This document shows positions 54,395 to 63,823 of a stretch of 64,000 bases of DNA, piece after piece. The stretch is from contig JAKSZU010000025.1 in NCBI GenBank assembly GCA_026018925.1, positions 20,315,391 through 20,379,390 of the forward strand. The letters are read 5' to 3'. The notes below the pieces were generated by a model that saw nothing but the letters and a program-made list of their open reading frames with translations, did no database searches and was not told where the DNA came from. Source of the stretch: Tupaia tana. Its lineage: Eukaryota; Chordata; Mammalia; Scandentia; Tupaiidae. Position numbers and translations under genes: made by a program. How positions within the stretch are numbered: the stretch's first letter is position 1; every line of letters starts with the position of its first letter.

Positions 54395-54770
54395 TGTTAT
54401 AATCTACTCTGTTGCTAATAATAGAATGACATGAGACTAGGCAATTTATAAGATTGAAAGTTTATTCAGTTTATGATTTGGAGGCTCAAAGTCCAGGAGC
54501 CACATGTGGTGAGGGTCAGCCTGCCAGGGGACAGCCTGGTTGAGGGCAGGCCATGTTGCTGTCTGTGTTTCTCTGTCCAACTCCATTTCCTCACAACCTC
54601 ACTGTCATTCAGTCATACGGGCCTCACCCGAGGCCTAATCACTTTTCAAAGGCACCAGTTTTCAAAACTATAATCAGATTACATTTCCGCTCTTCACCAC
54701 ACAACCAAGTTTCATTACATAAGCCTTTGGGACACACATTCAAACCATAGTTATACACTGTGAAGGTTAA
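54395..54770 (-). mobile_element. MST/THE-like MaLR LTR, reverse strand
   Basis: TCTGTTGCTAATAATAGAAT, GACTAGGCAATTTATAAGAT, GGAGGCTCAAAGTCCAGGAG, CCGAGGCCTAATCACTTTTC, and GGGACACACATTCAAACCATAG (the start of the LTR in reverse). It lies in the same orientation as the preceding LTR but is more diverged in its middle. Confidence 0.7.
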
Positions 54771-54924
54771 TAATATAATAAGGCATAAAAATCTAACATA
54801 ATAAGACTCCATGTTAAATTACCAACCATTAATTATAATTTATTAGCATTATTAACGCCATTATTATTCTTATTAAGGTTTTGCTTCTGATGTTTTCTCA
54901 GCCTAAACTGTTCATACTACATTT

Positions 54925-55170
54925 ATAACAATGTTTACTTATTTATTTTATGATAATGAGTGGCAGAGAGAGAGAGAGAGAAAGAGAGAAGCTCTCTCAA
55001 CTGGATCCAACGCTATGGTCCTGCTCAGCCCTTCCGGCAGCCAGGACCACAGCCTCATGTGCTCAGCATGTACCAGTCAAGGGACATTGAGACTGCAATC
55101 GTCCCTATGGGTCCAGCTCTGCTTGAGTGGCATGTCACTGCTATCCCACTGAACTGGTCTCATACTTAAG
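54925..55170 (-). mobile_element. Family C SINE, reverse strand
   Basis: The plus strand starts with ATTTATTTTATGATAATGAG (reverse tail) and a GAGAGAGAGAGAAAGAGAG tract, with the GC-richer body CCTTCCGGCAGCCAGGACC and a degraded head at 55160. The ORFs here are body sequence. Confidence 0.65.
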
Positions 55171-55314
55171 ATGTTTTTTTTTTTTCCCATTCTTTGGGAT
55201 CAACTATTTAGAATGCCTTTCTTGAATCATCACGCTATGTTTCTATCTTTCCTTGGGTTGCTGTAATAATACTCTCCTAAGACTTGTGTCATACTACAAT
55301 TATTGGTTCGTTAG

Positions 55315-55592
55315 TCTTTTTTTAAGTTTCGGTATTTATTTCTCTCATGAGCAAGAGAGATAAAGAGAGACAGAGAGAGAAAGAGATAAAGTTAAAAAGA
55401 ACAGAGACAAAGACACAGAACCTCCATGATCCATGCTCAGCCTTCCACAAGCCCCAGATGATGGGTGTGTGCTCTGTGTAATCAGAGAGATCTCTAGACT
55501 TGAACCAATAACCTTCCCATGTGGGATTGCCTCACACAGTATACATATACTGATTCACATCACTACGGTATGGCCCACTTTCTCTCTCTCTC
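55315..55592 (-). mobile_element. Family C SINE, reverse strand
   Basis: TATTTATTTCTCTCATGAGC (reverse tail), a GAGAGACAGAGAGAGAAAG tract, CAAGCCCCAGATGATGG, the reverse B box (ACTTGAACCAATAACC) and CCCATGTGGGATTGCCTCAC. It is the best match to the split copy at 32601-33125. Confidence 0.75.
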
Positions 55593-55930
55593 TCTCTCTT
55601 TTTGTTGTTGTTATTGTTTTGTTTTAGTTTTTAACTAGAAAGAGTAGTGTATTGTCTAACTTGGTTATATGAACGCCTATTATAGCACAGAAAATACATA
55701 ATTCATATTTATTAACCAAACAGTTTCATCTACATGACTAACACATCTTTCATTTCTTTCATTGAACACATTTTTCCATTAGTGTATGCCAAATTATAGC
55801 ACTAAAAACATGTAAACCTCTTCATTTCTGAACTTAAAGTGAAAGAAATCTTATTAAAACATTAATTTATCAAATATTTAGCAGTACTATCTGCTTGTAC
55901 AGCACTGGGGCTGTGATAAGCATTTTCAAA
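55593..55930. other. Non-coding DNA, nothing recognised
   Basis: No repeat or credible frame was recognised. Confidence 0.4.
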
Positions 55931-56067
55931 TATGAGGGAACTACCAAAAGTTCATGGAAAATGCAGACTATGGAAACATGATGCGTGGATTTTGAAATGT
56001 TTTTGAACCAAAATAAACTCATATTTTAATTCCACTTTTCACCAACTTTTTGAAGTCTCCTGAGTTA
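55931..56067. mobile_element. Mariner-type MITE, copy 3
   Basis: Left end TATGAGGGAACTACCAAAAG and right end ACTTTTTGAAGTCTCCTGAG form inverted repeats. CAAAATAAACTCATATTTTA in the interior matches CAAAATGAGCTTATATTTTA of copy 2, which confirms a single family. No transposase. Confidence 0.82.
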
Positions 56068-56159
56068 GCACCAAAAAAAAGTATAGTTCTGTAGCTTGTA
56101 TCCAAATTAAAGTGGGAAAGGAAAAGTCCTTTATGAAATGGTGTAGAACTTTGGAATCT

Positions 56160-56420
56160 GGGGCCAGCAGATGGCATAGTCATTAAAGCACTGGATATTC
56201 ACATGGCCAAGCACATTATGAGTCCCAGACCTGGTGATTTGAAAATTAGGCCAGTTATCGCATGGGTGTGTGCCCAAAATCCCAAGAGGAAAATGGAGGA
56301 GAAGGGATTGCAGCATGGCCATCCTCCCTGGGGTTCTTCTTCTCACTGTCTCTATCTTTGTCTCACTCTCTCCCTGGTGAACACACATGCTGTATGGCAA
56401 AAAATGCTTTCAAAAAATAT
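56160..56420 (+). mobile_element. Family A SINE with family B-like head
   Basis: GGGGCCAGCAGATGGCATAG, ATTAAAGCACTGGATATTC, AGTCCCAGACCTGGTG, GTGTGTGCCCAAAATCCC, GAGAAGGGATTGCAG and CTGTATGGCAAAAAATG in order. The GGGGGG block is shortened (CTCCCTGGGG). Confidence 0.88.
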
Positions 56421-56559
56421 TTTTAAAAATCCAGATCTACATAAGGTTACAGGCTTGCTAAGAGCTGTGCTGGTTCTCTGCCAGAGGTATTTTTTTTTCT
56501 GGAAAATGCAAAATGTTCCCTAAAATGACAAGAAAACACAGAAAATTACATGGTTAAGA

Positions 56560-56585
56560 GCACACACACACACACACACACACAC

Positions 56586-56616
<31 letters not shown>

Positions 56617-56632
56617 GTATATTTTTTTTACA
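56560..56632. repeat. (CA)n-(TG)n-(TA)n compound microsatellite
   Basis: About 13 CA units run straight into TGTGTGTGTG and then about 10 TA units. CA followed by TG is self-complementary and can form a hairpin or cruciform. Confidence 0.96.
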
Positions 56633-56639
56633 GAAGATC

Positions 56640-57720
56640 CCTTGGTCTAACCACATGCTTGTCTAGTACTTGATTCAAGCAACTGACATGAATCGAATGA
56701 GCGTTGTTATGGTATAGTCAACTCAGGACACTTACTAGTATGATCAGGTTGGCGCTAACAACCGTAGAAGTGGTGAGTTGCATGAACCATTCCTGTAGTA
56801 GGAACAAGAGAAAACACAGTAAAAGAGAGCACAAAAGACCATTGTCCACCTCCTTGCTATGTTCTGAGGGAGGACACACTGTATCAGTAATAGCTTTTCA
56901 TCCAGATTCCGCAATATTATACTGACACATAACACTGTATTGAACTGATTTCGATTTTCATTTTGAACCACGCTTGACAGTTTCCACGAATAACAACTAA
57001 ATCGTCAACACATTTTAATGATTGTATACATGCATAGCAGTCATTTAATGCCATTTTAGGAGGTCAGAGACGCATCCATTGGTGAATCTCGGCTTGATTT
57101 TACTTAAACAATTTTCCATTTTGAGATGCAGATAATACAAACTCGGTGCTCCCTTCGATGTACTTGCCTTGAGAATTTTTTAAGTGGGATACAGATTATT
57201 TCTGCCTGGCCATGTATAACAAAATCACAGCAATAAAAGAATCTGTGATAAAGGGGGACCCTGCCAGTTCTTTCAAAACCAGCATAATATTCTTCAAAAT
57301 CTCCATCAAACTAGTCAGTGAGGAAAACAATATATTTACTTCTCTGACTCTGAGGCATTTGAAATTTTTATAGCTCAACAGAGAAACATTTCATTTTTAT
57401 GTTTTGGCATGCTTAAATTAGAACTTCACAACTTGGGGCATTTATATTTTGGGAGTACTTTACACATCTACCGAGATATCAGCGAGATTAGGAATGCTTT
57501 TGTCATCCACAAGATGCCCACGATTAGACACATCGTGGTTCCTAAGGCTTGTCTGGTGGTTGAGTCCTTGGTAGAAACAAAATATTTCTTCGTAGATATT
57601 GTATTAAAAGTTGTCAGAATGACCCAGGAAAATATTGTCTACATAAAAGGACTCATAAAGGTGATATGACGGGGCTAAAATTCAGTCTCAATTCTTTTGC
57701 ATTGATCAAGACAGGCAGTC
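56640..57720. other. CpG-retaining, repeat-poor block of unknown nature
   Basis: No SINE, LINE or LTR signature was recognised across about 1.1 kb. CpGs are much more frequent than in other unique stretches (for example TTGGCGCTAACAACCGTAG, ACTCGGTGCTCCCTTCGATG, TACCGAGATATCAGCGAG). Open frames exist on both strands: 57409-57669 plus, 86 codons; 56744-56971 minus, 75 codons; 57196-57378 minus, 60 codons. The minus frames contain hydrophobic runs, but I recognise no family. It could be a decayed retrocopy, an unfamiliar repeat or a conserved element. Confidence 0.3.
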
Positions 57721-57729
57721 CTTTCAGGA

Positions 57730-57950
57730 ATCTTTCTTTTTCTTTCTTTCTTTTTTTTTTTTTTTCTTTTTGTAGAGAAATTTTTGTTATTGGGTGTGTG
57801 TGCTCACTGGAGAAACAGAGAAAAACAGAAAGACAAAAAGAAAAAAAAAAAATCACTCCCCAGGAGGGATGGTTACGGCACAATCTCTTCTCCTCCATTC
57901 TCCTCTTAGGATCTTGGGAACATACACAGGCATCCTGCATCAGTTTCTTT
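57730..57950 (-). mobile_element. Family A SINE without head, reverse strand
   Basis: A long pyrimidine/T tail, GAGAAATTTTTGTTATTGGG, GTGTGTGTGCTCACTGG, CACTCCCCAGGAGGGATGG and CTTCTCCTCCATTCTCC are present. The tRNA-like head is cut away at the start of the next SINE. Confidence 0.85.
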
Positions 57951-58216
57951 TCTCTCCTTTATCTTTTTATTAGAGAGAGATTTTTGTTATAGGGTACCTG
58001 TGCTCACTGGAGAGACAGAGAGACAGAAAGTGAGAAATCACCCACCAGATGGGATGGCCATGCCGCAATCCCTTTTCCTCCATTCTTCTCTTGGGATCTT
58101 GGGACACGCACATACACACACACAGCATGAGTTTTAAGCTGCTGGGTCTGGGACTTGAACCATAATCGACTACATGAGAGTCCAGTGACATAACCGTTAT
58201 GCCATCTGCTGGTCAC
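57951..58216 (-). mobile_element. Family A SINE, reverse strand
   Basis: TATTAGAGAGAGATTTTTG, TATAGGGTACCTGTGCTC, CACCCACCAGATGGGATGG and CCATCTGCTGGTCAC. The B box is decayed (CTTGAACCATAATCG in reverse). Confidence 0.9.
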
Positions 58217-58533
58217 AGGCTTTCATGAATACATGAGATTTTCATTCTACCTCATATTTAATATCTACATAATGTTTGTTTTCATGCTATGCAAATAAAG
58301 AAAAACTAGATTTTCAAGACATAATAAGCAATGTTAATTATAATAATGATAACCCAAAATTGAGTGATGTCTTTACTTGACACCAGCATATTTACTTATT
58401 GAAGTTTTGTTACCATTTTGAGATAATTACCAATATTAATTTCTTACCATTAAACATTATCAAGTATTTAATGAGACCTGTATGCCCTACCAGTTGCTAC
58501 AGAATGAAAACATGAATAAGACCTAGTCTCCTT
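58217..58533. other. Non-coding DNA, nothing recognised
   Basis: AT-rich. Confidence 0.4.
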
Positions 58534-58543
58534 AAAGAGCTTT

Positions 58544-58797
58544 GTATTTATTTTTATTTTTTTTGAGAGAGATTTTTGCTATAGAGCGTGAGCATTCACT
58601 GGAGACACAGAGAGGGACAGAGAGAGAAAGTGAGAAATCATTCACCATGGGGATGGCCATGCTGCAATCCCTTCTCCGCTATTATCTAGGGATTTGGGGC
58701 ACCAGGTATTAGTTTCAGATCACTGGGTCTGGGACTTGAATGGCCATTGGTCACATGGAGTCCAGTGCCTCAAAAACTATACCACCTGTTGCCCCCC
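58544..58797 (-). mobile_element. Family A SINE, reverse strand, with target-site duplication
   Basis: GAGAGAGATTTTTGCTATAGAGC, a CAGAGAGGGACAGAGAG tract, CTGCAATCCCTTCTCCGC and CACCTGTTGCCCCCC (reverse head). AAAGAGCTTT repeats at 58534-58543 and 58798-58807. It is diverged although the duplication is intact. Confidence 0.9.
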
Positions 58798-58807
58798 AAA
58801 GAGCTTT

Positions 58808-59299
58808 TAATCTAGTAATGAAAGCAAATATTAAAATAACTCAATGAGGCAGTCTATATGAATGTAGTAGTGGAGGATAAATCTTTTACTATTAGATAAC
58901 AACATAAATGTGGTAAATAATCCTTACTAAGCAATTGAGGTATATTATTGCCACAACAAAAACAACAAAATTGCCACTTCAAAGAATATAAAAATATGAC
59001 CCAAAGCAGACTAGACAAGAAGTATAATGATTTTAGGGCAAAATGGAAAAATGATTTTTTTAGGATGAATAAAATGAAAATAGAAGTTATTTGAAAAAAA
59101 AAAAAACACACTTAATATGGAAATCAGTAAACAAATTGGAAATTGAATTGATCGATTCCTCATTTTATTCTGGAGATCAGCTCCACTCACCAAACTAGTT
59201 TTTGAAATAGATGCTTTAAAAGACAGAGAGTACTGAATACATGTGGTAACATTCAGAAGGATATATAATTTCTTTGCTACCTTGAATAGTATTTTATTT
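58808..59299. other. Non-coding DNA, nothing recognised
   Basis: AT-rich with an A-run at about 59093-59105. Confidence 0.4.
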
Positions 59300-59500
59300 T
59301 CCTACATGCACGAGTATTCTCAGAGGTGGAAATTGTTTTGTTTCTTTCTTTCATGAGTGAGAAAGAGAGAGACCCCTGCACAATGTCACACCCCAAACCC
59401 CAGCTGTAATTGTGGGCAGCATGCCCTGTGTGTTCAGATGGCCTGGGCTTTCTACAGGGCTCCAGCAGCATGCACCTCTGCTCTGGGTCTCCCAAGACGA
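59300..59500 (-). mobile_element. Possible family C SINE, diverged, reverse strand
   Basis: TTTCTTTCTTTCATGAGTGAG, GAGAAAGAGAGAGACCCC and CCCCAAACCCCAGCTG resemble the reverse tail and body of family C (TTTCTCTCATGAGCAAG at 55340). No head was found. Confidence 0.45.
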
Positions 59501-59939
59501 GTTTAATTTGTAATGTGATACTCGTACTCCTAGTAGAAATCTTCGGGTCAGAAATTCTTTCTATAATAACTAGATTAAGGTTTATTGGCTCACCTAGAAT
59601 TTCTGTATGCAGAAATTATAAGTCCTAGGGGACTAGATTGTTACATTTTCACCTCTCCTTGTCTGATGTGTATTACTTCTCTCATTGCTACATGACAGAG
59701 AACTGCAAATTTGGAACTTACAGGATCATCTACTACGCCATGTTTGGTAGGTCAGAAGTCAGAGAGGGCATAACTGGGTCTTCTGCTCAAGACCGTATGA
59801 TGCCAAAGTCAAAGGAAGCCTGGCCTCTCATTTGGAAGCTCAAGGGCAGGACGCTTCTGAGTTCATTCAGGTTGTTGAGGGAATTGAGCAAGATTGAGGT
59901 CTCCCCTATCCTTGCTGACTGTCAGTTTAGGGAGTTGAG
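59501..59939. other. Non-coding DNA, nothing recognised
   Basis: A 106-codon frame (59638-59958) has no recognised domain; it ends in the adjacent SINE. Confidence 0.4.
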
Positions 59940-60145
59940 CTCAACTTCCAAAAGTTAGTTTGAGTCCCCAACTTGGTGGCTTCCGAGATATGCCAGGTAT
60001 GTGTCCATGTGTCCCAAATCCCCCCAATAAACCAAAGGGGGAGAAGTCAGGATTTCGGAGCAACCATTCCTTATAGAAGAGTTTCTCACTGTCTCTGTCT
60101 CTCTGCAGAGATTATAAATGCCCTCTGGCAAATTAAAGAAAAATC
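59940..60145 (+). mobile_element. Family A SINE, 5'-truncated and diverged
   Basis: TTTGAGTCCCCAACTTGGTG (after a worn B box), ATGTGTCCATGTGTCCC, GGGGGAGAAGTCAGGATTTC, TTTCTCACTGTCTCTGTC and GCCCTCTGGCAAATTAAAG are recognisable in order. Confidence 0.7.
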
Positions 60146-60320
60146 CTATGAAATACATAATCATAAAACAAGTCATAATCATATAACCTATTTTTAATTC
60201 CAAATGTATTTTTATATATTTCTAGCATATATCATTTATGCATTTAAAAATGGTCATAGATAACCTATTTATCTATTTTTCCCCTATGCTTGGTAAGAAA
60301 TATATTTATAGCCATATTTT

Positions 60321-60574
60321 TTTTGAGAGGTTTTTCCATAGGGCGCACGTGCTCGCCAGACAGACAGAGAGAGACAGAGAGATAGAAAGCGAGAACTCAC
60401 CCCCCAGGAGGGATGGCCACACCGCAGTCCCTTCTCCTTCATTCTCCTCTCGGGATCTTGGGCACGCACGCACACGCGCCCGGCATGAGTTTTAAGCCAC
60501 TGGGTCCAGGACGTGAACCGCGGTCGACTTCGTGGGAGTCCAGCAACATAGCCATTACACTAACTGCTGGTCCC
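60321..60574 (-). mobile_element. Family A SINE, young, with target-site duplication
   Basis: Near-consensus reverse copy (TAGGGCGCACGTGCTCGCC, CACCCCCCAGGAGGGATGG, ACGCGCCCGGCATGAG). TAGCCATATTTT (60309-60320) and TAGACATATTTT (60575-60586) flank it with one mismatch. The B box is GTGAACCGCGG in reverse, one transition from optimal. Confidence 0.95.
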
Positions 60575-60586
60575 TAGACATATTTT

Positions 60587-61241
60587 AATAGTTACAGATA
60601 TTTGCACCAGAAGAAGAACTTTAACCAAAGCAAAAATATACTTTTCCTGTGACCCAAAGACATCAGAAGTACAGAACAGGATTTTTATTTTATTTTTAAA
60701 ATGGGGAACATAGGCTTGAGAGATTCAGGGAAAGAAACATAAATTTGAGAAGTCAATTTTGTTGGAAGCAGTGCCTTTGACAGATTCATGACAAGATGGA
60801 AGAATAATTTTTGTTTTGAACAGAAGGTTGAAAGATTAATGATAAGAAATAGCAAAATCATTTTTATTGGGAGATGCAGGGCTAAGAGATTTGTGATTTA
60901 AGAATCTTTTTTTTTTCTTTATTTTGGGAAACTGTGGATTTAAGAGTTATTTTTTTAAAGGATGTCTTTAATTGCCCATAACTTTTCCTAGAAATTTCAC
61001 TTAATGATTTCGTAAAAGCTAAGATTAAGTTTGCTTATAGAGTTTCCTTGCACTAAGGTTATATTAAGTGTTTCCTAAGAATAAGTTTACAAATACATTT
61101 TTAGCTCTGTATGTTCATCGTTTTACGATCAAGTATGCAAAAATTAAAAAAGACCTAAGTTACTGAAACTATAGCATCTGTGCATATTTTGTTAAATTCT
61201 ATATTAATTTCTGTCCTTAGATGTCTCATCTTAAAAAAAAA
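60587..61241. other. Non-coding DNA, nothing recognised
   Basis: No repeat or credible frame was recognised. Confidence 0.4.
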
Positions 61242-61248
61242 TAACTCT

Positions 61249-61512
61249 GGGACCAGCAGTTAGCATAATGGCTATGTCGCTGGAGTCCCATGTATGACTG
61301 CAGTTCGCGTCCCGGACCAGGTGGCTTAAAACTCACGCCGGGCGCGTGTGCGTGCATGCCCAAGATCCCGAGAGAAGAATGGAGGAGAAGGAATTGTGGC
61401 ATGGCCATCCCCCCTGGCGGGTGATTTCTCGCTTTCTGTCTCTCTGTCTCTGTCTGTCTGGTGAACGCACACGCCCTATAGCAAAAACTTCTCCAAAAGA
61501 AAAAAAAAAAAG
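61249..61512 (+). mobile_element. Family A SINE, young, short target-site duplication
   Basis: GGGACCAGCAGTTAGCATAA, GCTATGTCGCTGGAGTCCC, GCAGTTCGCGTCCCGG (B box changed), GCCGGGCGCGTGTGCGTGC and CCCCCCTGGCGGGTG. TAACTCT flanks it at 61242-61248 and 61513-61519. Confidence 0.94.
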
Positions 61513-61519
61513 TAACTCT

Positions 61520-62314
61520 ACTGACAGTCATAAATATATAAATTCTTCTGTGAATTTATTGATAATTTCTTGCTAATGAAAAACATAAGAAATATTTACT
61601 ATCCAAATGGCCTGCTATCAATTATTTATAGTCTTGGGAATGATTTTTTTTTTCATAGACATTAAGAAACTTCTTTAGAGCGCTTACATAATTCAAAAAT
61701 ACTATAATTTGAAGTTATTAATTGATCAATTTAGAATTGAAAGGGGTTATTTTATATTATTTAAATTTTCCTATTTACTGTGGTGAGCCAAACAGAGAGA
61801 ATAATACATTTCCAACCCACCTTAGCCATTAGACTCAGATCCGACTGGACTTCATTTCTGTGTCTTCCAAATTCTTCTGTGGAAATTTGACCTGTTTCTT
61901 GGGTTCCTTTTAAGTCTCCTTCCTTCTCTGTAAAAATGAAAACAGTAATAGTACATAACTCATTTACTTATTTTTAAATTTGTTTTTAATTAATTAATTT
62001 ACATTCATTTACTGAGCATTGTCACAGGCTTAAGTAGACATCACTTCTGAAATATTGACCTTGGTGTCTGAACACAATTTAAGAACAGAATAAGTACATA
62101 GGAGTCCTTAGTAGCAGTTTCCATCTGAGGTAGGACAGTAGCCCTTGGCCAGGACTATCAGAAGACATACCACAGCCTGAGTGAGATAATTTGACCTGAG
62201 TCCTTTAGAATTTGTTTTCAAATAAGAAATAGAGACTGATCATTTCTTCCCTGTTCTCTTATGATTTCAGCAATCTGTGTAGGCATCATGTTCCATTAAG
62301 AAAGTAAGCATGAT
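61520..62314. other. Non-coding DNA, nothing recognised
   Basis: No repeat or credible frame was recognised. Confidence 0.4.
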
Positions 62315-62585
62315 GGGACCAGCAGATGGCATAATGTTTATGTTGCTGGACTCCCACATAGTCAACCGTTGTTCGAGTCCCAGACTCAGTGGCTTAAAAT
62401 TGGTGCCAGGTGTGTGTGCGTTCATGCTCAAGACCCCAAGAGAAGATTGGAGAAGAAGGGACTGTGGTGTGACCATGCACCCGGGCGGGGGTGATTTCTC
62501 GCTTTCTGTCTCTCTGTCTCTCTGTCTCTCAGACAAGAATACTCGCCCTATAACAAAAATCTCTCTCTAAACAAAAAAGAAAAAA
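62315..62585 (+). mobile_element. Family A SINE with conserved B box
   Basis: GGGACCAGCAGATGGCATAA, B box TGTTCGAGTCCC, GTGTGTGTGCGTTCATGC, ACCCGGGCGGGGGTGATT and CTGTCTCTCTGTCTCTCTGT. CCTATAACAAAAATC and an A-rich tail finish it. Confidence 0.93.
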
Positions 62586-63823
62586 TAAAGAAATAATGCA
62601 TTAGCAATTTGGGAAGAAAGGAGAAGGGCAGTTGCTTGCTTCTCTCAGTGAGGGATGGAAGTAACTATTTTAGCCTCAGTGGTTCTTGCAACTTATCTGA
62701 AGGAACATCTGAATAGAGAAGAAAGAAATACACTAGGAGTATTCAGGAGTCCTTACAGCTAATTAATGGATTATCCTTTCTAAAAAAGATATTCGAAGGC
62801 TTGACGATTTTAAGAGGTTAAGGGAAGACACAGGGGACTTACTCGTTGAAAGAGGGACTTGAAAAGAAACTATCTAATATTCCTAAAAGAGACACCCACC
62901 TATTAATACATTATCTTTCTACAAACACATCTGTGAAACCAACAGAAGGAATGAAATCTGAATGATGCAGAGAGTATCCAAAGGTCCTTGGAAAAACAGG
63001 TAACATGGTTGGCTACTTAAAACACCTACCCTACACAAGAAGATAGTCAGTGTTTAGAGTTCTGAGAGAACGTCTTCCTACAGTCCAACGCATTGGCAGT
63101 ATCGGAGTCTCAATGGGTTTAGAGGCATGTCAGATAACATCGAGCTCTAATCCATTCCCTAAAGCCCTTGCGATGCTGTCCATGTCTCCGCCAAAAGCAT
63201 TCACTAAAGAAAAACTGAAGAGTCTGAAAGAGTATCAATGGATTAGTGTAACTCATTACAGTTATTAGAAAAACAACACACATATTTGAAAGAGGCTCAA
63301 CAGATAATCCCAAAATGTTAGCAATAATTCCTAGGGAAGCATACATGCTTTAATTAAATTAGAACTTCTCTAAACAAGTAATCTCTAAGATTTCTTAAAC
63401 TTATCATTTAATTTGGATTTTAAATTCACTTTTATATGGCCCAACTCCATTCAATAAAACTATTTTTAATGGTCAGATATACAAAAAGAACAGAATTTAC
63501 ATGGGATTTTCATTCTCAATTTCTCCATCGACATTTCAGATATGAAAAAAAAAGTTCTACTAACTTCTGGGTTCTTTGCTTTTCAGATAAGTTAACTGTT
63601 TTTCTAAAAAGTAAAATATCTAAATTTGTCTATTAGAAAAAGAAAAATGATCTCAGTCAACATCTTAACAGTGATTGAAAAGTTGTACAAATGTGAGTAA
63701 ATGAATAAATACACTATTATACATCCTGATAATTAAAAATATTAGTGAAATATTATAAACTGAATATCCAAACTATAGTTCTTGTTCAGGTAGGAATGTA
63801 AATTCCTAAATATGAGAATCACA
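62586..63823. other. Repeat-poor DNA with a CpG cluster near 63.1 kb
   Basis: No repeat was recognised. 63060-63200 has six or more CpGs within a 72-codon plus-strand frame (63050-63268). The frame lacks a recognised domain. It could be a remnant of an unfamiliar element or an isolated exon. Confidence 0.3.

Noticed and set aside
57409-57669. 86-codon plus-strand frame called as a gene
   Set aside because: No domain was recognised, the opposite strand is also open, and no promoter or splice sites stand out. It is kept only as an observation.
56640-57720. Nuclear mitochondrial insertion
   Set aside because: Reading the minus strand with the vertebrate mitochondrial code did not give a recognisable mitochondrial protein, and no rRNA or tRNA signature was seen.
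5080-61531. Recurring peptide family (MCVRAQDPERRMEEKGLR and similar)
   Set aside because: The apparent protein family is the translation of the GC-rich middle of family A SINEs in one frame.
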